A stretch of 64,000 nt of DNA from Melastoma dodecandrum. Taxonomy: Eukaryota > Streptophyta > Magnoliopsida > Myrtales > Melastomataceae. Shown one piece after another: positions 45,060 to 56,921 of the stretch. The stretch lies in NCBI GenBank assembly GCA_029817715.1, contig JARUPY010000397.1, forward strand, positions 992,001-1,056,000. Reading direction: 5' to 3'. Below the pieces are notes generated by a model. It worked only from the letters and a program-made list of their open reading frames with translations, searched no databases and was not told where the DNA came from. Each line of letters starts with the position of its first letter. Positions within the stretch are counted from its first letter, which is position 1. A program made the translations under genes and the position numbers.

Positions 45060-46950
45060 TGAGTAGGATGTGAACGACTTCTTCAATATAGTAACTGATA
45101 TGAATGAAGAACGGTTGTTGAATATGTCATTTGGTACTGCGGAAGAAGCTGAAGAGTTCATTAAAATGTAGCCGATGGTTCATGGCTTTTCAGTTAGGAA
45201 AAGAGATAGGCAAAAACTTTGAATGCGTCATGAGAAAGTGGGTTTGCTCAAGGGAAGGAGAATGTTCTGATACCCCTGTGTGGATGGCCAATAGTCGGGT
45301 TAGAGCGTCTGTGAAGATAGGTTGCAACTGTTTCTTCAAAGTGAGAGTGGAGTAAATGGACAATGGAATTTGGTTGCAGTTCAGTTGGAACACAATCATG
45401 AAATGGTGAGTGAAGGTTTGTCATATTTCATGCGAGAAAGGCGCAACATTTCTGACGAAGATATGACTTTTGTGCGTCGAATGCTTGACGTTGGATTTAG
45501 ACGTGTGATATTATGCGACTAGTTGTACACGCATCTGGTGGACACTCACGTGTCGGTTTCCTAATGAAGGACCTCAATAACTGGAAGTTGAAAGAAGAGT
45601 TTGCTGGGGTGGTTGGTCGTTGTGATTCCATCCTTGCATATCTTCTTTCTAGGAGGAATAGTGAGACTTGATATGGCCTTTGAAACATTTGTGGAAAATA
45701 ATGAAGTCAGTCGCATATATTGGACCGACAGTACCTCAATAACTGATTACCAATCATTCAGCAATGTCGTAGCCCTAGACTCCACGAACAAATATGGAAT
45801 GCAAATGGTGATCATCGTTGGTGTGAATCATCATCATCAAACTACTGTATTTGGGGCTGACTTGATGACTTATGAAACCATTGCTGACTACAGTTGGCTC
45901 CTACGTACTCATACACGAATCATTGGAGGCAAACATCCGATGAGCGTGGTCACAGACGCCAACAAAGCGATGATTGTATCTATGAGAGAAGTATGGCCAT
46001 CGGCAAGGCACAAGTTATGTCTTTGGCATTTCAGTCGGAACATAAACTCTCATGTACAGGATCTGGGAATGCGAGCCCGTATTTTATCATTCATGTACAA
46101 CAGTAGACCAAGTGAAGAAGTCGAAGATGAGCGGTCTTATTTAATGACCCATATAGGATCCATAAGCATTAGATGGCTACAACAGATTTATGCATGCCGA
46201 CATATGTGGTTGCAAACATATCTTCATTGACATTTTTGGGCAGAGCTTAGAACCACTCAACGTTGCAAACGACTGCATGCACATATGAAGGGATATGTGA
46301 ACATGAAACATAAATGCATGATTTCGTACACAATTGTGAGCGTGTAGTAGCTGATCTTCGTCACAAGGAATACCAAGAGGATTTTAAGTCATTGCATAAG
46401 GCAATCAGGCCAATTACAATGTTGCGCCGACTTGAGGAGGATGTAAGTCGAGTATACACCATGAGTTCTTTTCGTAAAGTTCAGTCCGAGATACCAAAAG
46501 AATCACGATTTTAAGTGAAAGATATAGTTGACGGGAATATCGCGAGGGTATACACTCTTTCGTGTTATGACGGTGAGCATAGGTGCGTGCAAGTGTCATC
46601 TGCCAAGTCTATTGTTCAACTCAGTTGCAGCTGCTTACATTTTGAGACATTTGGTTTTTCGTGTGCCTACCGATTCCAAGTTGTGAAAATATAAGGATTC
46701 TTTTCCATACCAAAGCATCTGGTCAATAAAAGGTAGACAAAGTCAGCTAAAAGTATAACTTATAAAGGTCTCTCGGGCCACCAATACGGTGTCGACCTAC
46801 TGATCTACGCCAGGGTATTTTCATGACCGCATGCAGACGTATGTGTTTTCTAGCGGGGAGATTAGACAAGGCATTTCGGCAGCTCTGGAAAAGTATTGAT
46901 CATTGACGTTGGAGTTGGAGAGTTGCTGTGGGGACGATGAAAGTAGAACA
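45060..46950 (+). pseudogene. FAR1/FRS-like MULE transposase pseudogene
   Basis: Pieces in order: a FAR1 DNA-binding domain (MSFGTAEEAEEFI, GFSVRKRDRQ, about 45120-45350) with stops; then YFMRERRNISDEDM. The MULE transposase follows in one open frame at 45661-46227 (YWTDSTSITDYQSFSNVVAL, GVNHHHQTTVFGADL, KHPMSVVTDANKAMIVSM, HKLCLWHFSRNINSH). Next come FVHNCERVVADLRHKEYQED (46318 on), a SWIM-like CSCLHFETFGFSCAYRFQ (about 46625-46680) and then decay. The SWIM His is replaced by Tyr. Frameshifts and stops separate every block, so it is inactive. It could be a transposon copy or a dead host FRS gene; the transposon neighbours favour the former. Confidence 0.8.
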
Positions 46951-47780
46951 AGGGTTGATGATCGCGTGACTGTTAATATTGGTGACGAGATTCGTCGAGA
47001 GTATGTCATACATGGCTGCAAGGATAACTGTGGTATCCGCCCGTCTCAACGGTAACAAAATTATGGCATCAGCATCCACAAAGAAGGTAACGTATGTAGT
47101 GAAGTAATTCTGACATCGAAGATAATGTGTCATATGATGATAACTCAGTTTATGGACAGCTAAATATGTACCCTTAATTTATAAATTCGACAGCAATTCG
47201 GCATTAACTTCCGTTTACATCCGCCTGTTCATGAAGTTTTCCAACAGTGATCATTCTACAGGCAGTAATGCAAAAAGAAACATCCGCCATATTCATCACA
47301 GCACACTATTGCCACCTATTACAAAAATGACCATTCTAGGGATGAAAAAATAAAATGGCAACAGGAAACAGGTCGGGCAGCAGGTCTGGCAACAGGTCGG
47401 GCAAAAGGCAACAGGTCGGGCAAGTCCCTCGCAATATCTTGACAGTGAAGTGGCTATCGAATTGCGGGGACAGATGTCGATGCATCACTGTACTCCGACC
47501 TTTTCATCTTCTTGTTGGCGTCATCCTTCATCTTCTACTGTATTCGTTTCCTAATGTCATTCCCAGGCCACTTGATCATGCTTATGACGAGCCTCAATCT
47601 ATCAGCAATTCCTACAATCTAATCCACAATGCGTATGTATATTAGGACAAATATCAGCACACTAATCCAGCATGGCTACTAATCCAAGCAATTCATACAA
47701 TCTAATCCAGCATGGCTACTAAACCAAATGACCATACCACTTCGTCAGCACCTTCCGGGGGTTCAACCAAGGACATGAAT
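46951..47780. other. Spacer with short CAACAGGTCGGGCA repeats
   Basis: No gene supported. About 47359-47421 carries four or so imperfect copies of a 'GGCAACAGGTCGGGCA' unit, a small minisatellite. The rest is probably transposon flank. Confidence 0.5.
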
Positions 47781-47784
47781 TTCA

Positions 47785-49668
47785 TCACATATATTCCACA
47801 TACGTTTCTGCACAACACCAATGCATAGGATGTTCCCTATTGCCAGTTTTCATGAAGAAAACAAAAAAATCTACAAAGTTTATGACGTACTCATTTCCGG
47901 CAGCCATTTGGTCGGGCACGTTCATCGGGTATGTTATATTCCAGTTGCAGATGTCGGGTATTTGAAACCCTTTTACCTTGGATTTGACTTTATTCTCTTC
48001 CATAATCACGTTCACAAGCTTTACCACACGATGATGAAGCTCTGCTTTCCCTTGTACGTTGGACAGTTTGTTGTAAATTGTGTCCATTATGATGACTTCC
48101 ATAATCCTGAATTATATGATCTGTAATGCCCAATGTGATTCTGCTACGCAAACCGAAATATAAATCTGCATACAGCATACCAAGCTTTTACTAAAAAGAT
48201 TACAAGACAAACATCAATTATTAAGAACACATAACTAACTTTTTCATATGCACTTTTAGTAAACTGTGGGGATGCTTACTCATTGCACTTCATGGTTCTT
48301 CCCAATGTGTGACCTAAAGTGCGTATATAAGGAAGCGACATCGGCTTTGGTGATCACCGGCATTTTCGCTGCACTGTACTGCTTGGATGCAAGATTCTGG
48401 TGATCGTGTTTCTGGTTAATATAAAGTACATACAAGGTCTTATGTCATTACTTAATTCATCACTTACTCACCCCTAACCAACTTGGATGGTACCAAATCC
48501 TTCTCTTTTCACTATCCACGCTGCTCTATAGCATCACGGCATGGAAGTCTATGATCTACATCATAACATTGTACCTCATATACTCAGATGGATTAGGTGT
48601 CACATGTTGTTACGATTTCGGAGATCATCTCACATCGTTATTTATCCATCTGTTAGACAAAAGAGAGAGCATGGCCTGCCTATTAACGTGGGCTGATTCC
48701 GTCATACAAAGATATTCACTGCATAATCAAACCGACATAGTTGGATGAACAAACTAAAACAATATCCAAATACATAAAGACCGAGGACAGTGACACTAAC
48801 CTATGATCCTGGTCCTCATTCCAAGCATACTCTTATGATATTTCATTGAGCCGGTGTAAAGGTTTTCAGCTCACTTACGAGGACATCGTCTGGGAAGAAT
48901 TTTTGAAGTACCTAAGCATGAAAAATTACAACCATCAAAGTAATCTCATGATCTTGATCGACGCTTGATGTTTTCAGCCAATGCTGCCAACTTGTTATAC
49001 CTTAGATATAGTTGTGCGACCACACTTCCTTGTCCGTGTAACCGGCTTTGGTGGTACAAATGGGGATCTCTTGAATGAGGACGACTTCCTCTCTGCCGTA
49101 CGACGTGTAGTCTTTTTGTTGAAGACAGCTGTGGTAGATGATCCACTTTCGTGTCACCGATGAGCAGATTAATGTTATTGTTAATCACATTCAGCATAGT
49201 TAACAATGGAATACAATCATACTTCACCTTCATTTGAACTTCAGCCTCTTCTCCAATTTTCTTCAGTCCTTTAGTTCCAATAACAACTTCTGCATCAGCA
49301 TCCATGGGATCCCCTGTCTTCTCATTCTCTTTAGGTGTGGAAACAACTTCCTCTTCACCTTCTTCTCCTTCTCCATCCTTCTCCTTACCTACATCTGTGG
49401 GCGTGCCAGGGTCCGCCTCTTGAACTGTAGCTTCTTCCCCAGTCTTCTCCTTTCCTTTATTCCCACGCAACAAAGACTTGACACCCTTATCAGATTTAGT
49501 CATACAAATCTCAGATTCACTCTCAATGTTAATGTTATGAGCATCCGAAGTACCAACAAATACGCCAAGTTTATTCAGAGCTCGAGCAAGTTGTACCTCA
49601 CGAGGATCCGAATAATCGTCGGTACCTTCGGGCAATGTCTGTTGTCCCTGAGGAGGATCGTACGGCAC
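47785..49668 (-). pseudogene. Ulp1-like (C48 peptidase) transposon-associated ORF, decayed
   Basis: The fragment 48102-47785 contains PDICNWNITYPMNVPDQMAAGNEYVINFVDFF. It fits the C-terminal part of Ulp1-type peptidases carried by some MULE and CACTA elements ('W.I....VPQQ..G.DCG.F.L.FM'), but the catalytic Cys position reads GNEYV, so it is inactive. Upstream on the same strand, 49668-48946 is a 240-codon open frame rich in Glu, Lys and Gly with low-complexity stretches (EEGEEEVV). It resembles the acidic middle region of such transposon proteins but is not diagnostic. The link between the two pieces is inference. Confidence 0.5.
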
Positions 49669-51066
49669 CCCTACCTCACAGACAGGTATATTGAAGTTGA
49701 TGTCCTAAATTATTGGTATTTTGGCATAACATTTCATGAAAATAATCTTTTTTTACTTAAAAATAATAATTTAACATTGGCCGGAAGGCGTGTCGGGCCC
49801 GCTCCCCAAGTCCCAATCGGTTGATGTTACGACTCGAGCGTCGGACGCTGCGGAAGGGAATTGGGTGATCCCTCCCAGGGTTCCTTACTGGGTTGCTCGG
49901 GCCCTCGCCGAACGTCTCTATTTTCCTAAGAGGCGGCGGGCGAAATGCAGAGCATAATCTAAAGAAGGAACTTTCAAGAGAAATCAGGAGCGACTCATGT
50001 TGTCAGTTCCCCATCTAAAATGACTCCATAAAAAAGTTATTGTTGTTTAACTTAAGTAGACTATACGGAGTCGTCTCCGACTTGATTTTAAAATAGCTTG
50101 GTTTAAGTCATAAATCCAGAGTTGGACTATGCGAAAATGTGACGTTTGCTTTAAAAGTTTGCTTTTGGTTAACGAATATTGGACCCGATTCGGGCATGAC
50201 TCCGGAATCATGTCATTGTTTTAAATAATGAAAGATATATCTTATGACTAGTTAAACTTGGTAAAAATGTAATGATATCTCTTCATCTCTTTCCCTCGTT
50301 TTTTAATTTTTTTAAATTTCATAACGGCGCCACCACCCAAACACTACAGCAGGGGCAGGCAACTGAATTTGACAAAATGGGTCTTCCCAACATGCAAAAT
50401 TCGCGATTAGAAAGAGAAGAGGGAGAGGGAGAACACCAACAAGATTAACAAAAAGCTCAACCGATGAAACAATCTTCTCATCCATTATACCAAAACCTTG
50501 ACGTTTTTTCTTACACAAACACAAAACTCCGAGGATTCCTTCTCCAAACTCATGTTCTTCAGGTTTTCTTCCCCAAACTCCTCCCCATCTCCCCACTTTT
50601 TTTTCTTTTTTTTTTTGAATCCCTGAATCGTTGCTGGGAGGTGGGGGTTGTCCCCCCGTTGCCTTCGGGATGGTTTTAGATATCTCGCCTTTGAAGCTGC
50701 GTTTTGCGCAGGATTAATCCTCCGTTGATCTTTCCCTGAGTCGTGAAAAATCGTCCATGGTTCTCTGTCGAAATATCAGGTAATGTTTTCCCACCATTGG
50801 CAGGAGCATCGGACCATCTTACCCGTCCCCATCGCCGTCGTAGCTTTAAAAACCCTTTCGAGATGATGAGCGTGATTGGGGGGAGGGGAGAACGATGTTT
50901 GTACCTAGAATGCTATATAACAACGGACGTTGAGGAATTCAAATTCCCCTATGCGTCTTCTCATGTGTCGGCTGCTGCCAAATGCTATGCCTGATATGAT
51001 CATCATCTCTTGTTTTTGCAGATTGGCTTGTATTCCGTTCATTTGGGGAGGAGAGGTACTCTTGCG
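49669..51066 (+). promoter_or_regulatory. Spacer, promoter and 5' UTR with intron of the Cys-rich gene
   Basis: 49.7-50.3 kb holds no recognisable gene. From about 50.45 kb the sequence is CT-rich, like a leader. A donor (ATATCAG|GTAATG, exon end 50779) and an acceptor (TTTTTGCAG ending 51021) define a likely 5' UTR intron of 242 bp just before the ATG at 51067. The transcription start is not resolved. Confidence 0.5.
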
Positions 51067-52418
51067 ATGGACTCATCGTCCGGAAGTGAAAGTGGCGAGA
51101 CGTTGAAGCTGATCTCACATGATGTTGGCGGGATATCTCCAAGGGACGTAGAGTTAGAAACTACGAGCATAGGTAGTAATGGCGAAAGCCTGCCGCGAAA
51201 CTATGATGGATACGCCATGCAGTACGAGATGGACCTTTTCGAGAAATCTCAATATTCGGCCACCACATCCTCATATTCGTCATCGGACAAGTACTCAGAG
51301 GATTACTTCCAAGTACTACCAACTGACATGACGAAAATTGACAAGGATGTCCTGGATTTCCTTGAGAATAGCAACGCTGCCACCATCGCCATGAGCTCCT
51401 CCAGTACGGAACCTGCGTCGATGGTTTCCGAAATCACCCACGAGTCACTGATGCATGGGTTATCACCGGCACGGTCCCCTCCTCAGGTTCAGTTGATGGA
51501 CCGGTTGGGAGGATACCAACCGGGGAGGATCCCCGCGTCGGTTTTTGAAAGAAGCCCGAGCTCAACCCCTGCCGAGTGGAGCATTGCTTCAAACGATTCT
51601 TTGTTTAGTATTCATATAGGGAACATCAGCTTCACAAGAGACCAGTTGGTGCTCTCTGAAGAGTTGAGGAAGTCGGTAGAGTTCCCCCACTTCGACGAGG
51701 CTGTCTCCACGACCCAGCCCCAAGAATATGACGATGGTCCTATTGCAGAGCTGGAGAAGAATTTCCAAGATAATGAAAATGCCACACGGATGTCGATCAG
51801 CGTCGAGGAGAAGCGAGATGACCCGTTCGCAACTAGTACAATGCCCTCAGTCAATGACAAACAGCACGGAAATTTATCGAGGCACCCAATGTAAGTATGT
51901 TCTCTTTGGGATCACTGATCATGGGATTCTCACATCGAATGGAGTTTCATCTTAGACATGGCAAGCTTACCTCTGTTGCAGAAAAAAGAAGTCGTCTGGA
52001 AGTTGGTGTTCGTGTCCAAAATCTGGGTTCCAATGGCTGAGGAAAATTTGTTGTTGGAGTCCGGCGTGCTGCCATTGCGGCTGGCCGAGCTGCCACTGTC
52101 AATGTCCAATTCTAGACTGGAAGTGCAGTTGCCTAACCTGCGGTCCGTCTTGCTGCGACTGGAACTGCTGCTCAAGGGAATGCTGTTCCTGTTGTTTCAG
52201 TTCGACAAGGTAACGTCCACCATTCAGGGCCATTCTCTTTTGTGTCAGCCCTTGAGGCCAACGGATTCATTAACTATCATTCCTGCAGGTCGGACACCGA
52301 GTTGAAATCCCACTCTTCTTGTTGTACCTGCTCTGGCTGTTGCGCAGTTTCTTCCTCGTGTAACCCGCGTTGCTCGTCATGCTTCAGCTGTCGTAGGAAA
52401 AGCAGATGCTGCTGTTGA
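51067..52418 (+). CDS. Plant protein with an extremely cysteine-rich C-terminal tail (unknown function)
   Basis: Three exons (51067-51890, 51982-52209, 52289-52418) join into 393 residues with consistent phases. Residues 1-274 are hydrophilic and Ser-rich, with no transmembrane segment, and include PAEWSIASNDSLFSIHIGNI. Residues of about 277-393 contain 33 cysteines in about 117 positions, in clusters such as CCWSPACCHCGWPSCHCQC, CLTCGPSCCDWNCCSRECC and a terminal CCC, with several Trp but few acidic residues. The density suggests metal (Zn/Cu) binding, multiple S-acylation or a disulphide-rich fold; none can be chosen from sequence. I recognise it only as an uncharacterised plant-type protein. 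The tail is split over exons 2 and 3, and both junctions preserve frame. The gene converges on the AFP gene, 182 bp apart. Confidence 0.82.
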
Positions 52419-52600
52419 TTTTTGGCTTGGCAGAGAGAAGGTGATAGCCAATATTTGATGCTATCCATTCCCCCTTACATGTCCAAACAGCTTCATTAAA
52501 ACTAAGGAGCATTGGATTCTAAAATCGTCGGATCCCCGGCGGAATGAGATCTCAAGGGCCACAAAAACAACCTTTGTCAAGGGATTAATCCGGCGGCAAT

Positions 52601-54416
52601 TTACTTTGAAACTAGGCTGCTAGCATTTATAAATATGTGCCGGTGAGGATTGGCCACATTGCCGCCTCCGGCATGCCTCACGAATTCGGCTGGGGAGAGG
52701 AACTTGCCATGGCAAATGCACATTATTCTGACCGCCTCACCCTTCCCGTACTTGTAAAGGATGCCGTCGACTCTGATCCCATCTGGACCATTGCCCTTCG
52801 TGAAAACACAGGGCATGTTGTCCTCTGTAAAGCTCGTGCCATGCACCTTCAGCTTATTCTCCGGTTCATCTTGATGAGGAAAGGTATCTTGCACGCCTTC
52901 CTTTAGTGTACCTGTTGGGGGTTTCACAGCCGGAAAAGCCATTTCTGGTGAAAGCCCATTGCTTGCCGGACTCTTCGTCTCGTTGCTGGTGCTTGAACCC
53001 GCTGTTTAAATGAGAAGTTGTTAATACTTAAATGAACATAGTTTTTCAAGAGAGATCATGCACTCAATCCGTTGTTCTCATCATAACAGACGTTCCCGGC
53101 AATCCAAATAATAAACACGTTGTTCTCATCGTAACAGACGTTCCCGGCAATCCAAATAATAACCAAATCAGTCCCTTGAATCAGAAGCCTAAATTACCAA
53201 CCACAAGATCGCCGCAAAGTCGTAATCCAGGCCTAAAGTCCAGACTATTTCTCTAAATTACTGTAATTACGTCCGCACTTGAGATAAAATTGAACTACTG
53301 TCAAATAACAACGGGATTAGGTAATGAAAATTAGTCCCAAGGAGGAAGAGAAAAAAGGGGTGGCATCCAGATGCATGTATTTAGTTCGACGTCGTGCAGG
53401 CACCTGCCATAACTAGGTGTGCAACTACAGGTCTCTTCAGATTATTTTCATGGCAAGCACCATAACTGATCGAACACAAGACATTTGCTGATTAGATCGA
53501 TTGTAAGACAACTAAAGTGATAAACTGAAGCATTGGATTGAAGCGGTAAATCCATCTTCCAGCTAATTCAATGCAATGTAGTCATTCATCATGCCGCAGC
53601 CTGTGGTAGTCATGACTTCTATTCAAGCAACCGGACTAAACTGCACTGGTTTCGCTGGCAGCATTGATACAGACAGGAATGGAAATGCTTACCTTGAGTT
53701 GGTCTGCCATCCGAATCCGATCCCCCACTAGATCCCGAAGAACTCCCACGCCGGGCCTCCTCTGCCGAGGTGACCACCCCAAATCCCACTAAACCATAAT
53801 CACCAACACCCATAATTCCTTCTTTCCTCTTACTTCCAACTTCACCAACCCTACCAACACCAACCAGCCCGTGACCAGCTGTCGCGGCCGGACTGGGCAC
53901 AACGAAAGGCTGCGGCACAACATGCACCCTACCGTTCGCTAAACCCTTCTGCACATCAACGAGATTTCTTGTCCACTGCCCTCCGACCTCGTCCATGCCT
54001 CTCCTCTGCTTCTCGTAACGCCGCCTCTTCGCCTCAAGTCGTCGCAAGCTCTGCCACTCCTTCCTCTTCCGAAATTCTTCCTCGGTCTCTGTCGGCAGCG
54101 AACTCGTCCGAATAATCGATGGGAAAGAACCCGACAGCCCGGGAATCAAGCCTGGATCCTCCTCCCTTGTAATGGGCAGCGCTCCGGCCACCGATGCCGA
54201 CCTCGCCAAACGTTTCGAGCTCTTGTCGATCCCAAACCTCCCGCCGAGCGACAACCCCAGAGTGAGCTCCAACTCCTCCGTCTCCTCGCTAGGCGACTTA
54301 TACCCCAATTTCTCAACAAACCCACCTCCACCGCTGCAGAGATTGAACCTATGCAAGAGATCTGTGGAATACCCCGCGGCGCCAGTATGGACATCGGCTC
54401 CTTCCTCAACCTTCAT
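52601..54416 (-). CDS. AFP: Ninja-family AFP (ABI5-binding protein) transcriptional repressor
   Basis: Two exons (54416-53693 and 53001-52601) give 374 residues. An EAR motif, [11 protein letters not shown] (about residues 49-59), recruits TOPLESS corepressors. The basic NINJA_B region ([18 protein letters not shown], about 116-133) is a nuclear localisation signal. The C-terminal domain ([19 protein letters not shown], about 336-354) is the JAZ/ABI5-interacting region. The [12 protein letters not shown] stretch lies just before the intron. Family members (Arabidopsis AFP1 to AFP4) promote ABI5 degradation and repress ABA responses in seeds and seedlings. I chose the ATG at 54416 (MKVEEG). 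In-frame ATGs further upstream (for example 54506) would add a hydrophobic extension not expected for the family. Intron 1 holds a 48-bp tandem duplication. Confidence 0.9.
53071..53166. repeat. 48-bp tandem duplication in the AFP intron
   Basis: Copies 53071-53118 and 53119-53166 differ only at one internal base (TCATCATAAC versus TCATCGTAAC) and at their ends. Both start GTTGTTCTCATC. Confidence 0.9.
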
Positions 54417-54629
54417 GATCCCAAAATCCCACAGAAAGCCACCTCTTCCCCGATCCAAATCATGAAGCACCCATGTCAGGAAAAAGATAATCAAATAAGA
54501 TCCCAAATTTTACCAACTTCCCCTCGTTGTGGAACCGGATAACGAGCCGGCGAGAAACAGCGCGCGACCCGCGTTGACGGATTATCAGGCTAACTCAAAT
54601 GGTTGAAAAATCGAGGATGAGTTGGGAGG

Positions 54630-54884
54630 CGACGCGTGTCCCCCAAGAGTCCGTGGTCTCATCTCGTGTTGCTTTTTCCTGCGGAAAGGGAGGGGGGGGG
54701 GAGAGAGAGAGACGATGTTGTTGGGTTTGCTGCTGTCAGTCTGTCTGTCTGTCGTGATTCTTCTGTCCCCAACATCAACAACTTGACGATGCAGAGACAC
54801 GCGTCGCATACCCAGTTCGTGCAGGGTAAGACAGCCCACGTGTCGCGTTCATTTGGGGATGTGATATCTAACGACACGTGTCGG
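54630..54884 (-). promoter_or_regulatory. G-box/ABRE cluster upstream of AFP
   Basis: CACGTG occurs at 54837-54842 (CCCACGTGTCGC) and 54875-54880 (GACACGTGTCGG). Related ACGCGTGTC/ACACGCGTC sites lie near 54632 and 54798. CACGTGTC is the classical ABA-response element bound by ABI5-type bZIPs, and AFP genes are known to be ABA-induced. An ABI5-AFP feedback is inferred. A (GA)-rich run lies at 54702-54713. Confidence 0.6.
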
Positions 54885-56150
54885 AATTTTTTTGGGCTGA
54901 TCCTTAAATCAACCATCACAGTACAAACCTCACTGGCTGCAAATATATACGTTGTTAACTGGTTATTCTTAGGAAAACATGCCATAAGTAGATATTATTT
55001 CACTACTCGGCTTTGTATTTCTTATACAAGACGTGACAAGGATGTGTTATATAAATAAAACCATTCGTGTTGAAATAGGAGGAGGAGTGTATCTCAAGTT
55101 TTGTTTGTAGAAATGAATATTTGGGTGTATCTCATCTTTAAACAAGTTACTAAAAAGTATGCAAAATCAGGGACCACCTGATAAATATGTCAAATACGCG
55201 TTATAAAAAGGGTAAAGGTGACACGCCAACAAAAATATATAACATTAAATAAGGAGGGTGGGTGGGCAAGTTGGAACGTGAGAGTCGGACGCGGAATTTA
55301 AATCCCATGAGATTTTCCCTTTCAAATTTGTCCCCTGTCAATTAAATGAAAAATGATATAAACCAAAGATATGATTAAAATGAGATTTTCTTCTAAATCG
55401 GGTAATTTTCAGAATCTGATTCTTTTAAATAAGATTCCCATCCTTTCTTCTTCTTTTGGTGTTGCGTCTGGCTCTGTTTTTAAATCGGTACGATCGTAGA
55501 ATTAATAAAATGTAAGAGTAACCTGTGTAGGCACGCAAGGGTTTAATTTTTTCTTGTAGAGGAAAAAATAAAAAATAAACAAATTTACGGGATAACATTT
55601 GTCCCCCCCAGCAGCAACTCGTCAAGTGGAGCAACAATTTCCGATGCCCCCGGTCAAATTCCTGACAAATCCGTAAGCAAACGACGTTTCCACAATTGAA
55701 GGCTCTCAAAACTCGGCAACGCAAGCTGTTTTAGAAATCAATCGCATGCAAATGATTTTAGGTTTGTTGCTTCTAAGACCATGCTATTAATTCCTTTTTT
55801 TTATTCTTATTTATTATCGTAAAACTTTAGACTTGCACATGGTATTAGAGCAATTTGAGTTTAAATTCGTGCAAAAATTACTAATATATGGTAAACTTGT
55901 GTTAAAAAAACCCACCTTCCCTTACATCAAAAGTCAAAAGCCAAATATGATCGCCCGATTCTGCGCAAGACTGATATATATGGTAAAAATCTGCGCAACC
56001 CGTTACTTTATAATTGAAATATCCCAATAAATGTTGTTGATCCCTTGCTACTGTTATATATGTTACAAAATAACCTCGGTAAAAAAGTTATTTTCTAAAA
56101 TATGATAAACAAATTTTAAAATAGTGAAGATCCAAAATCGTTATTTATAT
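54885..56150. other. Spacer upstream of AFP
   Basis: AT-rich sequence without a supported gene. Short ORFs here have no recognisable content. Confidence 0.45.
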
Positions 56151-56921
56151 AAGGGTGTCAATTCGGATGGTACGGGCCTTAAAAGGGTTGTGCCTTTTGC
56201 GGGTTTGCGTCCCGAAACTTAAAACACGAGACACAACATGTTTAATTAATCGTGTCATAAAAAGAACCTAAAATCAACACTTGACTGGGTAGCTTCAATG
56301 TCCGGATCCCATATATCACCCATTAAATTTTCGAGAAATGTTGTTGAAATGTTTTTTGACTGCTATTTATTTCCGTTTCTTGTGATTATGCTTATAGTTC
56401 ACTTGCATCATCAACTTCATCAGCATTCCTTAATTTTTCAATCTCCTCTAGACCTGAGGAATATGACCCTAGTAGGATATTGGCTAAACTTTCCATCAAC
56501 AAAATCAAAATTATAAAATAGACAACAAAAAACATATTACAATATTGTCAACTCAAATTCAAAAATAAAAATCTAAAGTATATTACATACTTACAACAGT
56601 TCACAAATGTTTTGATTTTTTTGCAAGATAATGACAAGACGATAACTAAGTAAAACGTTTTTAAAGGGTGAAGGGTACAAAACCCTAACGTATTTATTTG
56701 TTTGGTCTTACATCAATGTGAAACGGGGTCGGTTTAAAATAAAAATAAAATTATTTTATTAAAAATTATACAGTTTATACAAGTTTATAAACGTATCAAA
56801 TTTTAAAATCCGAACTCGGACACATATATTATAGTGTCTAATTGAGTCTTGACCCGTTTAGGTAAAAGACATATTTAGTTAAACCTGAACCTATTCTAAA
56901 TAGCGTCGGATCGTCACCCTT
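56151..56921. mobile_element. Non-autonomous inverted-repeat element, 771 bp
   Basis: The left end AAGGGTGTCAATTCGGAT and the right end ...GGATCGTCACCCTT form a short imperfect terminal inverted repeat (AAGGGTGxC). Words such as GACCCGTTTAGG and CGTGTCATAA resemble the common plant hAT-like elements with 'AAGGGTGTCAATTCGG' ends. There is no ORF. The flanks are too AT-rich to prove a target duplication. Confidence 0.5.

Noticed and set aside
46821..47133. Small ORFs as a separate gene
   Set aside because: They overlap the decayed C-terminus of the FAR1-like pseudogene and have no conserved content.
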